Shown here piece after piece: positions 1 to 5,695 of a DNA stretch of 6,424 nt. The notes beneath the pieces were generated by a model. The model saw only the letters and a list, made by a program, of their open reading frames with translations, was not told the origin of the DNA and did no database searches. A program made the translations under genes and the position numbers. The stretch is from Collinsella sp. GTDB lineage: Bacteria; Actinomycetota; Coriobacteriia; Coriobacteriales; Coriobacteriaceae. Positions within the stretch are counted from its first letter, which is position 1, and each line of letters starts with the position of its first letter. The DNA lies in contig JAIHVJ010000216.1 in NCBI GenBank assembly GCA_022720335.1, positions 1 to 6,424 on the forward strand, given 5' to 3'.

Positions 1-66
1 GGCATGGGAGCCTCCCAACCTCGTTGCGGCGCGGCTGCGCCTATGGCACTTCAACATCATTGTCGC

Positions 67-107
67 AGCCCCGACCCGCGGTCACGAGCGGGGGCTCCTG
101 TCTTTTT
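67..107 (+). terminator. Probable rho-independent terminator of an upstream transcript
   Basis: Left arm AGCC (67-70) and CCCGC (75-79), separated by a 4-nt bulge, pair with GCGGG-GGCT (88-96) around an 8-nt loop. A T-rich tract ending in five T (103-107) follows after six bases. The shape fits an intrinsic terminator for a + strand transcript that begins before the window. The bulge and the short gap before the T tract make it less than ideal. Confidence 0.5.
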
Positions 108-167
108 AGTGCCCTCGGATTGGGTCATAGTGTCTGTCCGTCCTCTATCTGCGGTGTTGCCCTGGTT

Positions 168-213
168 GGCACTTAGGGACGTTCCTTTTCTGCCGGCACT
201 TGGGGACAGTCCT
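168..213. repeat. REP-like pair of 19-nt units
   Basis: GGCACTTAGGGACGTTCCT (168-186) and GGCACTTGGGGACAGTCCT (195-213) match at 16 of 19 positions and are separated by 8 nt. Each unit has a small dyad: AGGGACGTTCCT is self-complementary with one G-T pair, and GGAC-A-GTCC is a perfect 4-bp dyad. From memory, similar GGCACTT(A/G)GGGAC units recur between genes in Coriobacteria and resemble REP sequences mobilised by RAYT (Y1) transposases. That family link is recollection, not something this window can prove. The next TTGGGG words fall at 219 and 238, both 19 nt apart from the one at 200. Confidence 0.5.
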
Positions 214-322
214 AGTCGTTGGGGATCTACCGACGCATTGGGGGTTTGCGCCTTCTATGCATGACAGCCGTCTCTTTTATGTTTCCTTTAGCCGTTGCTG
301 CCTAGGATGGGGGTTAGTCGGT

Positions 323-331
323 AGGAAGGGA
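323..331 (+). promoter_or_regulatory. Ribosome binding site of the ThrE-type exporter
   Basis: The purine run AGGAAGGGA ends 8 nt before the ATG at 340 and fixes that codon as the start. Upstream, in 214-322, I see no convincing -35/-10 pair. Confidence 0.7.
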
Positions 332-339
332 GCGTCTAT

Positions 340-1908
340 ATGGACGACGCGAGCGAGCGTTCAATCGAAGAGGACATGCTCGATCAGTTCAATTACTTTG
401 ATGATGAGGACGAGGAGCTGATCGACCGTCGCGAGCCAGCGCCGCTTGATTCCTTTGATCTGGTCGATGAAGAGCCCGACGAGGACGAGGGCGAATCAAC
501 GGAGCCCCCACAGTCTTCGCGCCTTAACTCGCTGCTTTCGAGAGCCCCCATGCACCACGGTGTTCGTGCCGGCGCGCTCCATATGAAAACTGACTGGCAC
601 CAGATCGTGACGGCAGGCGATGAACTTGCCGTCGATGCGCCGCTCACCGATAAATCATCCATCATCTGCCGCACCGGTATGCTTATGCTCGCGAGCGGAA
701 CGGGTGCCTGGCGTGTACGCGATACCATGAATCGAGTCGCCGCCGTACTCGGTGTCACCATCCACGTCGACTTGAGTCTCCTATCGTTTGAGTGTACCTG
801 CATCGAAGATGGCCACTGCTTTAACGAGGTCGTCAGCCTGCCCACAACGGGCGTCAATACCCATCGCATTTGGATGATGGAGAGTTTCCTCAAGGAAATC
901 GAGACCTATGGTCGTCGCTTCACGGTGCACGAGTATCACGAGATGCTCAAGACCGTTGAGAGTTCAAAACCTGATTACGCGCCTTGGCAACAGGGCCTTG
1001 CGGCGGCCTGCGCCTGTGGCGCCTTTGTCTTTTTACTTGGCGGCGGTCCTATTGAGATGGCATGCGCGTTCGTGGGCGCGGGTGTCGGCAACTTTGCCCG
1101 CTCCCATATTCTCAGGCAAGGCCTTGGTCAGTTCAGCGCGCTGACGACCGGCGTTGCGCTCGCTTGCGTTTCGTATCTGCTGGCATTGCTCGGCCTTGGC
1201 CAGGTCATACCGGGGGCAATGTCGCACCAAGAAGGCTATATCGGCGCCATGCTCTTTGTGATTCCCGGCTTTCCGCTCATTACGGCAGGCCTCGACATCG
1301 CTAAGCTCGACATGCGAAGCGGTATCGAGCGCCTTTCATATGCCGTATCGATTATTGTGATGGCGACGCTCGTAGGTTGGATGGTTGCCGAGTGTGTTGA
1401 CCTGGCGCCGGACGACTTTGCCCCATTGGGCCTTTCGCCGCTTGCCCTTACGCTCCTGCGCGTGGTGATGAGCTTCGTTGGCGTATTTGGCTTCTCGGTT
1501 ATGTTCAACAGCCCGGTAAAGATGGCAGCGGCGGCAGGGCTCATCGGTGCCGTGTCTAATACCTTGCGCCTTACGCTCGTCGATGCGCCGACGCTGTTTC
1601 CCTTTCTGGGCCTGAGCGTAGGTATGCCTCCCGAGGCGGCAGCGTTTATCGGCGCGCTGGTATCGGGGCTGCTGGCAAGCTTGGCCGAAGTCAAGCTCAC
1701 CTACCCACGTATCGCCCTCACGGTGCCATCAATTGTCATTATGGTGCCGGGCCTGTATCTGTATCGCTCGATGTACTACATGTGCACCTTCGATACGGTC
1801 AATATGCTCGGTTGGTTTGTGCGTGCAGTGCTCATCGTGGCGTTTTTGCCCGTTGGCCTGGGTGTGGCGCGTACGCTCACCGACCCTCGCTGGCGCCACA
1901 CCAGCTAA
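340..1908 (+). CDS. Threonine/serine exporter family protein (ThrE, fused two-domain form)
   Basis: A 522-residue integral membrane protein of the ThrE family, whose characterised member in Corynebacterium glutamicum exports threonine and serine using the proton motive force. Residues 1-65 are soluble and very acidic (runs such as DDEDEE and DEEPDEDEGE). Residues about 110-212 form the soluble ThrE N-terminal part, with the 'LMLASGTGAWRVRDTMNRVA' stretch typical of the family. About ten hydrophobic segments follow, near 218-233, 237-252, 266-286, 299-317, 333-352, 365-388, 393-413, 432-450, 458-475 and 485-508. The 'VIPGFPLITAGLDI' motif with downstream 'SGIERL' (about 308-332) matches the family core. 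The C-terminal half corresponds to the ThrE_2 domain that some bacteria encode as a separate subunit, so one chain should be self-sufficient. Length is close to the roughly 490 residues of C. glutamicum ThrE, the extra being the acidic N-terminus. No partner gene is adjacent. Family membership is firm; the exact substrate is inferred. Confidence 0.88.
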   Translation: MDDASERSIEEDMLDQFNYFDDEDEELIDRREPAPLDSFDLVDEEPDEDEGESTEPPQSSRLNSLLSRAPMHHGVRAGALHMKTDWHQIVTAGDELAVDAPLTDKSSIICRTGMLMLASGTGAWRVRDTMNRVAAVLGVTIHVDLSLLSFECTCIEDGHCFNEVVSLPTTGVNTHRIWMMESFLKEIETYGRRFTVHEYHEMLKTVESSKPDYAPWQQGLAAACACGAFVFLLGGGPIEMACAFVGAGVGNFARSHILRQGLGQFSALTTGVALACVSYLLALLGLGQVIPGAMSHQEGYIGAMLFVIPGFPLITAGLDIAKLDMRSGIERLSYAVSIIVMATLVGWMVAECVDLAPDDFAPLGLSPLALTLLRVVMSFVGVFGFSVMFNSPVKMAAAAGLIGAVSNTLRLTLVDAPTLFPFLGLSVGMPPEAAAFIGALVSGLLASLAEVKLTYPRIALTVPSIVIMVPGLYLYRSMYYMCTFDTVNMLGWFVRAVLIVAFLPVGLGVARTLTDPRWRHTS

Positions 1909-1941
1909 TTGGTGCAAGGAGGACAGGTCACTTTGCACCAA
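1909..1941 (+). other. Small stem-loop directly after the exporter stop codon
   Basis: TTGGTGCAA (1909-1917) and TTGCACCAA (1933-1941) form a perfect 9-bp stem with a 15-nt loop, starting at the base after the TAA stop. There is no T tract after it, so it is not a typical intrinsic terminator. It may protect the 3' end of the exporter mRNA or be the outer edge of the repeat element that starts two bases further on. Confidence 0.5.
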
Positions 1942-1942
1942 A

Positions 1943-2013
1943 TGAGTTGCGGTGAAATAGAGACTGAATTGCTGCTTAAAGGGTCAAAACAGTTCGTATT
2001 CCACCGCAACTTA
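1943..2013. repeat. 71-nt imperfect palindrome, MITE-like extragenic element
   Basis: The outer 17 bases TGAGTTGCGGTGAAATA (1943-1959) and TATTCCACCGCAACTTA (1997-2013) are inverted repeats matching at 15 of 17 positions. The pairing resumes inward (ACTG near 1963-1966 with CAGT near 1990-1993, TTG with CAA), giving 29-nt arms (1943-1971 and 1985-2013) with 22 identities and a 13-nt loop. No coding potential is seen. The form, a short non-coding element with terminal inverted repeats between genes, fits a MITE or a dispersed extragenic palindrome. I cannot see other copies inside this window. Confidence 0.5.
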
Positions 2014-2066
2014 TGGGGTCGGGGGATTATTGGTGCCCTGCATCTTCATAAACTCAACGCTTACGA

Positions 2067-2085
2067 AGCACGTGCTTTTCGTGCT
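2067..2085 (+). other. Short stem-loop in the thrE-DUF2798 gap
   Basis: AGCACG (2067-2072) pairs with CGTGCT (2080-2085) across a 7-nt loop. The left arm also lies in an alternative 12-nt perfect palindrome AAGCACGTGCTT (2066-2077). The two pairings exclude each other. No known regulator site is recognised. Confidence 0.35.
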
Positions 2086-2127
2086 AGGCTGGTTTCACCA
2101 CATAAGTAGTCGCAGACGCACGTACCA

Positions 2128-2177
2128 CGGGCGGGCGAGATGAAGTCCCAACAGCTCCATCTTGCCCGCCCGTTTTT
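2128..2177 (+). terminator. Strong rho-independent terminator
   Basis: CGGGCGGGCGAGATG (2128-2142) pairs with CATCTTGCCCGCCCG (2158-2172) over 15 bp with a single G-T pair and a 15-nt loop, followed immediately by TTTTT (2173-2177). It lies 220 nt after the exporter stop and only 44 nt before the DUF2798-type start at 2222. It probably ends the exporter transcript. Because I find no promoter between 2178 and 2221, it could also act as a leader terminator for the small gene. Confidence 0.85.
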
Positions 2178-2221
2178 GTTGCGTGGTGCCGCGGCGTAAC
2201 ACAGAAAGGACCATGCCCTTT

Positions 2222-2585
2222 ATGCCTATCAACAAACGAGAGAGCCTGCTGTTCACCTTTATCATGTGCTTTTGCATGGTGCTCTGGATGAGCATCTACA
2301 ACGTTGCCCTGCAGCATGGGGCCATCAACGGCGAGGTTGTTGCCGCCGCGTGGCTCGGCTTCCCCGTTGCCTACATTTTTGCCATGTGCTGCGACTGGTT
2401 TGTTGCCAGCCCCCTTGCCAAGGGTTTCGCCTTTAAATTCCTGGTCACGCCGGGCAAGAGTTCGCCGCTTGCCATGACGCTCGCCGTCAGCTCCTGCATG
2501 GTCGTTCCTGCACATGCCGGGCGCTCCCACTGCCGAGGAGGTTGCCAACATTTCCGAGGGCATGGACGCTGAGCCCGCCTGCTAG
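2222..2585 (+). pseudogene. DUF2798-type membrane protein gene, second half deleted and frame shifted
   Basis: From ATG 2222 the protein reads MPINKRESLLFTFIMCF..., with a first hydrophobic helix at about residues 8-28, a second at about 39-57, and 'DWFVASPLAKGFAFKF' at 58-73. This matches the first repeat of DUF2798 proteins, small membrane proteins of unknown function normally made of two such repeats (about 150-160 residues). A second repeat begins ('SPLAMTLAVSSCMVVP', 81-96) and then stops making sense. This frame runs on as an arginine/histidine/cysteine-rich tail to a TGA at 2570-2572 (116 residues). The overlapping frame from about 2514 gives a sensible tail, PGAPTAEEVANISEGMDAEPAC, ending at TAG 2583-2585. 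The best reading is a deletion of about 50-60 codons near 2507-2513 that also broke the frame. AAAGGA (2205-2210) is the likely binding site. It sits 11 nt before ATG 2222 and only 2 nt before the alternative in-frame ATG 2213. Confidence 0.6.
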
Positions 2586-2684
2586 ACAGCAGCTCAAAAC
2601 CAAACCGCCAAACGGACCGGAGCGATTCCTTTTTTGTAGACGTTGTCGCGCGGCTACGGGCAGGAAAGGTCCCAACGGTTAACA

Positions 2685-2690
2685 TATACT
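2685..2690 (+). promoter_or_regulatory. Candidate -10 box of the clpC promoter
   Basis: TATACT lies 83 nt before the clpC start codon, in an AT-rich stretch after the DUF2798 remnant. No good -35 box is found 16-18 nt upstream. I see no CtsR (GGTCAAA tandem), CIRCE/HrcA or HAIR-type operator near it, so heat-shock control by those repressors is not supported here. Transcription would begin near 2697, which makes an in-frame ATG at 2695 an unlikely start. Confidence 0.35.
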
Positions 2691-2708
2691 CCATATGGGT
2701 AAAGAGAC

Positions 2709-2736
2709 CAAAGCGCTGCCGCGGGGCGGCGCTTTG
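2709..2736 (+). other. 12-bp hairpin in the clpC leader
   Basis: CAAAGCGCTGCC (2709-2720) pairs fully with GGCGGCGCTTTG (2725-2736), with one T-G pair, around the 4-nt loop GCGG. It ends 24 nt before the clpC ribosome binding site. Only scattered T residues follow, so termination is uncertain. It may stabilise the leader mRNA or influence translation. Confidence 0.55.
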
Positions 2737-2760
2737 CGTTTGAAAAAACTAGCTCGTCTA

Positions 2761-2766
2761 AGAGGA
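2761..2766 (+). promoter_or_regulatory. Ribosome binding site deciding the clpC start
   Basis: AGAGGA lies 6 nt before ATG 2773. The protein from that ATG begins MLDRFTDRARK, the usual ClpC N-terminus. The upstream in-frame ATG at 2695 has no such site and would add 26 residues translated through the leader hairpin. Confidence 0.8.
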
Positions 2767-2772
2767 ACTAGC

Positions 2773-5202
2773 ATGTTAGACCGTTTTACCGATCGCGCGC
2801 GTAAGGTCATGTCCATGGCCAAGCAGGAGGCGCTCGATCTTCATTCAAATAAGGTGGGCACCGAACACCTGCTGCTCGCGCTTGCCAAGGAGGATGAGGG
2901 CATTGCCGCCGAGGCACTGCGCTCGCTTGATATCTCCTACGACGACATCATGGACACCCTCAAGGAGGTCCAGACCACGGTTCCCGAGCCCAGTGAGGAG
3001 ACCGAGGCGGCTAAGCTCGCCTTTACGCCGCTCGTCATTAGCGTTATGGAGCGTTCATTCCGCGTGGCGCGTGAGAATAACCAGACCTACGTGTCGACCG
3101 AGCACTTGCTGATCGGCATCGTCGAAGAGGGCAACGGCATGGCCATGGACATCCTCATGCGCCTGGGTGTGTCGTCCGCCTCTATCAAAAAGGCTATCGA
3201 GAAACTCACCGCCAAGGACCAGGACAAGAAGCGTCCGCTCGCCGGTGCCGGTGCTGGTCGTCCCGGTGCGGGCCTGCCGTTCTTTAGCGGCTCGGATGCC
3301 TCTCAGCAAAAGGGGAGTGGCACCGATACGCTTAAGCAGTTCGCGACCAACCTCACGCAGAAGGCGCGCGACGGCGAGCTCGACCCTGTAATTGGTCGCG
3401 AAAAGGAAGTCCAGCGTATGATGGAAATTCTTTCGCGCCGCACCAAGAACAACCCGCTCATTCTGGGCGACCCCGGCGTGGGCAAGACGGCCATCGTCGA
3501 GGGCCTGGCTCAGCAGATTGCAGCCGGCAACGTGCCCGAGAACCTCATGAACCAGAATATCTGGACGCTCGACCTGCCGGGCCTCGTGGCGGGTGCCAAG
3601 TATCGCGGCGAGTTTGAGGAGCGCCTCAAGAACGTGATCCAGGAGGCCACCGAAGCCGACGACGTCATCCTGTTTATCGACGAGATGCACACCATCATCG
3701 GTGCCGGTTCTGCCGAGGGCTCCATCGACGCGAGCTCCATGCTCAAACCCGTGCTCGCGCGCGGTGCCTTTCAGATTATCGGTGCCACCACGGCCGAGGA
3801 ATTCCGCAAGTACCTCACCAAGGACCCGGCCTTTGAGCGTCGTTTCCAGACCATCGATGTCGAGGAGCCGAGCGTCGAGGACACGGTCAAGATCCTGACC
3901 GCGCTCAAGCCGCGCTACGAGGAGCACCACCATGTGCGCTACACGCAGGGCGCTATCGAGGCTGCCGCGAACCTTTCCAACCGCTACATCCAGGATCGCT
4001 TCCTGGCCTGGACCGCCGAGCTCGACGCCAGCCCGCTCACCATCGATGTGAGTCAGATCGCCGATATCGTGTCCGTGACTTCGGGCGTGCCGGTGTCCTC
4101 GCTTACCGAGAGCGAGAGCCGTCGCCTGCTGCAAGCCGAAAGCGTGCTCAAGACGCGCATCATCGGTCAGGATGAGGCTGTCGAGGCAGTTGCCAAGGCC
4201 GTGCGCCGCAGCCGTTCGCCGCTCAAGGACCCGCGTCGCCCCGGCGGCAGCTTTATCTTCCTGGGTCCCACCGGCACGGGCAAGACCGAGCTCGCCAAGA
4301 CGCTCGCCGAGTACCTCTTTGGCAGCAAGGATGCACTCATCAGCTTCGACATGTCCGAGTTCGGTAGCGAGTTCGAGGTCTCCAAGCTCATCGGTAGCCC
4401 TCCGGGTTACGTCGGTCACGACGAGGGCGGCCAGCTCACCAAGGCCGTTCGTCGTCACCCGTACTCGGTCGTGCTGTTCGACGAGATCGAGAAGGCGCAC
4501 CCCGATATCTTCAACATCTTGCTGCAGGTGCTGGAGGAGGGCCGCCTGACCGATAGCCAGGGCAAGACGGTCGACTTCCGCAACACCGTGATCATCATGA
4601 CGTCCAACGTGGGCGCCCGCGAGATTGCGCAGGATGCGAGCGTTGGCTTTGGCACCACCGGCGAGCAGGGTCTCACGTCGAGTGAGATCCGTGGTCGCGC
4701 GATGGGTGAGCTCAAGCGTCTGTTCCGCCCCGAGCTGCTCAACCGTATCGATGACATTGTGGTGTTCCAGAAGCTCTCGGGCGAGAATCTCACCAAGATC
4801 GCGCACCTGCTGGTGGACGACCTGCGTCAGCGTTTGATTGCCAACGGCATGAACATCAAGCTCACCGACGCGGCCTATGACAAGATCGTGGCCGAGGGCA
4901 CCGACCTCACCAACGGTGCGCGTCCGCTGCGCCGTGCCATCCAAAAGCTCATCGAGGACCCGCTGTCCGAGGAGCTTCTGGCCGGCGAGTGGGGCGAGGG
5001 CGATACCGTCCTGTGCGACGTGGCCGATGGCAAGTTTGTCTTTAGCCACGGCACGGGCGAGATCCCGGCACCGCGTCCGGCGGGCACGCTCGGTGGCGAT
5101 ACCGCCCCGGCGGCACCGCACACCGGCAACGCCGCGCCCGTGAGCGGCGGCGTGACCTCGGGCCCCGGCGGCATGATGCAAGCCGGCTCTGGTGCGCTGT
5201 AG
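2773..5202 (+). CDS. clpC: ATP-dependent Clp protease ATP-binding subunit ClpC, lacking the middle (M) domain
   Basis: Class I Hsp100 unfoldase of 809 residues that forms hexamers, threads protein substrates through its pore and feeds them to ClpP in the cytoplasm. The double Clp_N domain spans about 1-145, followed by a Gly/Ala-rich linker. The first ATPase (D1) has Walker A GDPGVGKTA (232-240), Walker B VILFIDE (298-304) and pore tyrosine 277 in KYRG. The second ATPase (D2) has Walker A GPTGTGKT (498-505), Walker B VVLFDE (566-571), pore loop GYVG (545-548), an arginine finger at about R658 and sensor 2 GARPLRRA (715-722). VGF (624-626) sits where the ClpP-docking loop is expected. The last 45 residues are a Pro/Gly/Ala-rich tail. 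Oddity: at 408-413 the chain reads DRF-LA-W, whereas ClpC normally has DRFLPDKAIDLIDEA followed by the coiled-coil M domain. Compared with Bacillus subtilis ClpC recalled from memory, about 70 residues are missing in frame. The M domain binds MecA/McsB-type adaptors and restrains activity in Bacillus, so regulation and possibly D1 packing should be altered. No ctsR or mcsAB genes are adjacent. Confidence 0.95.
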   Translation: MLDRFTDRARKVMSMAKQEALDLHSNKVGTEHLLLALAKEDEGIAAEALRSLDISYDDIMDTLKEVQTTVPEPSEETEAAKLAFTPLVISVMERSFRVARENNQTYVSTEHLLIGIVEEGNGMAMDILMRLGVSSASIKKAIEKLTAKDQDKKRPLAGAGAGRPGAGLPFFSGSDASQQKGSGTDTLKQFATNLTQKARDGELDPVIGREKEVQRMMEILSRRTKNNPLILGDPGVGKTAIVEGLAQQIAAGNVPENLMNQNIWTLDLPGLVAGAKYRGEFEERLKNVIQEATEADDVILFIDEMHTIIGAGSAEGSIDASSMLKPVLARGAFQIIGATTAEEFRKYLTKDPAFERRFQTIDVEEPSVEDTVKILTALKPRYEEHHHVRYTQGAIEAAANLSNRYIQDRFLAWTAELDASPLTIDVSQIADIVSVTSGVPVSSLTESESRRLLQAESVLKTRIIGQDEAVEAVAKAVRRSRSPLKDPRRPGGSFIFLGPTGTGKTELAKTLAEYLFGSKDALISFDMSEFGSEFEVSKLIGSPPGYVGHDEGGQLTKAVRRHPYSVVLFDEIEKAHPDIFNILLQVLEEGRLTDSQGKTVDFRNTVIIMTSNVGAREIAQDASVGFGTTGEQGLTSSEIRGRAMGELKRLFRPELLNRIDDIVVFQKLSGENLTKIAHLLVDDLRQRLIANGMNIKLTDAAYDKIVAEGTDLTNGARPLRRAIQKLIEDPLSEELLAGEWGEGDTVLCDVADGKFVFSHGTGEIPAPRPAGTLGGDTAPAAPHTGNAAPVSGGVTSGPGGMMQAGSGAL

Positions 5203-5222
5203 GGATTAAACATACCTTGTAT

Positions 5223-5260
5223 AACGGGGGCGTTTCCGATAAGGAGGCGTCCCCGTTTCT
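5223..5260 (+). terminator. Rho-independent terminator of clpC
   Basis: AACGGGGGCGTTTCC (5223-5237) pairs with GGAGGCGTCCCCGTT (5243-5257) over 15 bp, three of them G-T, with a 5-nt loop GATAA. A short TTTCT tract ends it. It begins 20 nt after the clpC stop and separates clpC from the toxin-antitoxin operon. Confidence 0.8.
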
Positions 5261-5284
5261 ATTGAAATGTGCTTCAATCTGCTG

Positions 5285-5293
5285 TGCTATACT
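5285..5293 (+). promoter_or_regulatory. Extended -10 promoter of the toxin-antitoxin operon
   Basis: TGCTATACT combines an extended -10 TGN element with TATACT (5288-5293). A possible -35, TTGAAA (5262-5267), is 20 nt away, longer than usual, so the extended element may matter more. The start of transcription would be near 5300, some 27 nt before the antitoxin ATG. Confidence 0.55.
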
Positions 5294-5314
5294 GAAATCG
5301 AGATTCAGTATAGC
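5286..5314. promoter_or_regulatory. Palindromic operator, probable antitoxin binding site
   Basis: GCTATACTGAA (5286-5296) and TTCAGTATAGC (5304-5314) are perfect 11-bp inverted arms with a 7-nt centre. The left arm contains the -10 box. Ribbon-helix-helix antitoxins usually repress their own operon by binding such palindromes, so this is the likely autoregulatory site. As RNA it would also form a hairpin just before the ribosome binding site. Confidence 0.65.
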
Positions 5315-5321
5315 AAAGGAG
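5315..5321 (+). promoter_or_regulatory. Ribosome binding site of the antitoxin gene
   Basis: AAAGGAG ends 5 nt before ATG 5327. It adjoins the right arm of the operator palindrome. It favours 5327 over any upstream in-frame start, since codons before it would run through the palindrome and promoter. Confidence 0.75.
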
Positions 5322-5326
5322 TTGAT

Positions 5327-5695
5327 ATGCCTACATCAATACTCGACACGCGGCCGGTTCAGATGAACGTGCGTATAGATCGCCAGCTCAAAGAGGCAGG
5401 AGACGCCGTACTGACTCATATTGGCATGACGCCGTCGCAAGCTGTGAGGGAGCTGTGGCAGTACTTGACCGAGAACGGTCATATGCCCGTCGCAAAAAAG
5501 AATGATGACGAAGTCCTGCCTGACGACATACGATCGAAGGCGAGTTCGTCCCGCGTCTCGGAAGGGGCTGCGTTAATTTCGAATTTTTATGAGCGGTTCT
5601 CGATTCAGAGGCCGAGCCCCGATGAAGCCTTTGATTACGACGAGTTATACGATCAAATGATGGGCGAGAGATTCAGCGATTGGATCGAATTATGA
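5327..5695 (+). CDS. Type II antitoxin, RelB/DinJ-like ribbon-helix-helix protein
   Basis: A 122-residue protein. Residues 11-17 (VQMNVRI) give the beta strand of a ribbon-helix-helix fold. Helices at about 19-31 and 35-49 carry 'MTPSQAVRELWQYL', closely matching the RelB/DinJ pattern 'G(L/M)(T/S)xSxAIxxFxxxi'. Residues 55-95 look flexible and polar. The C-terminal part (96-122, rich in D, E, Y and M) probably wraps the toxin, as in other RelB-like antitoxins. It binds DNA as a dimer and should neutralise the PIN protein encoded next. The stop TGA (5693-5695) overlaps the toxin start as ATGA, which indicates translational coupling. The gene uses more A/T-ending codons (ATA, TTA, AAT) than clpC, consistent with acquisition by transfer. 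Fold assignment is good; the exact subfamily is less certain. Confidence 0.8.
   Translation: MPTSILDTRPVQMNVRIDRQLKEAGDAVLTHIGMTPSQAVRELWQYLTENGHMPVAKKNDDEVLPDDIRSKASSSRVSEGAALISNFYERFSIQRPSPDEAFDYDELYDQMMGERFSDWIEL

Noticed and set aside
5..17. TGGGAG-C-CTCCCA inverted repeat at the window start
   Set aside because: It is a perfect 6-bp dyad but has a 1-nt centre, no T tract and no associated gene start. It could be chance in GC-rich DNA.
2..109. Open frame from the window edge to TAG at 107-109, possibly the tail of an upstream gene (...HFNIIVAAPTRGHERGLLSF)
   Set aside because: Third positions are GC-rich as in real genes, but the protein is unrecognised, only 35 codons long, and the terminator-like stem overlaps its end. 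All three + frames are open here, so I cannot choose.
4..264. 86-codon open frame at the window start
   Set aside because: It runs through the terminator-like hairpin and both REP-like units, has no ribosome binding site, and the protein has no recognisable pattern.
1909..2109. 66-codon open frame after the exporter
   Set aside because: It is made of the stem-loop and the 71-nt palindrome, begins one base after the exporter stop, and has no binding site or protein-like pattern.
2614..2635. T6 run (2630-2635) after a possible GGA/TCC stem, considered as a terminator of the DUF2798 remnant
   Set aside because: The stem is only 3-4 bp, too weak to support the call.
2695..2772. 26-residue N-terminal extension of ClpC from ATG 2695
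   Set aside because: There is no ribosome binding site, it lies at the probable transcription start and contains the leader hairpin. The family N-terminus starts at 2773.
3055..5181. Long minus-strand open frame of 708 codons opposite clpC
   Set aside because: It is the antisense shadow of a high-GC gene. The + strand frame encodes an unmistakable ClpC.
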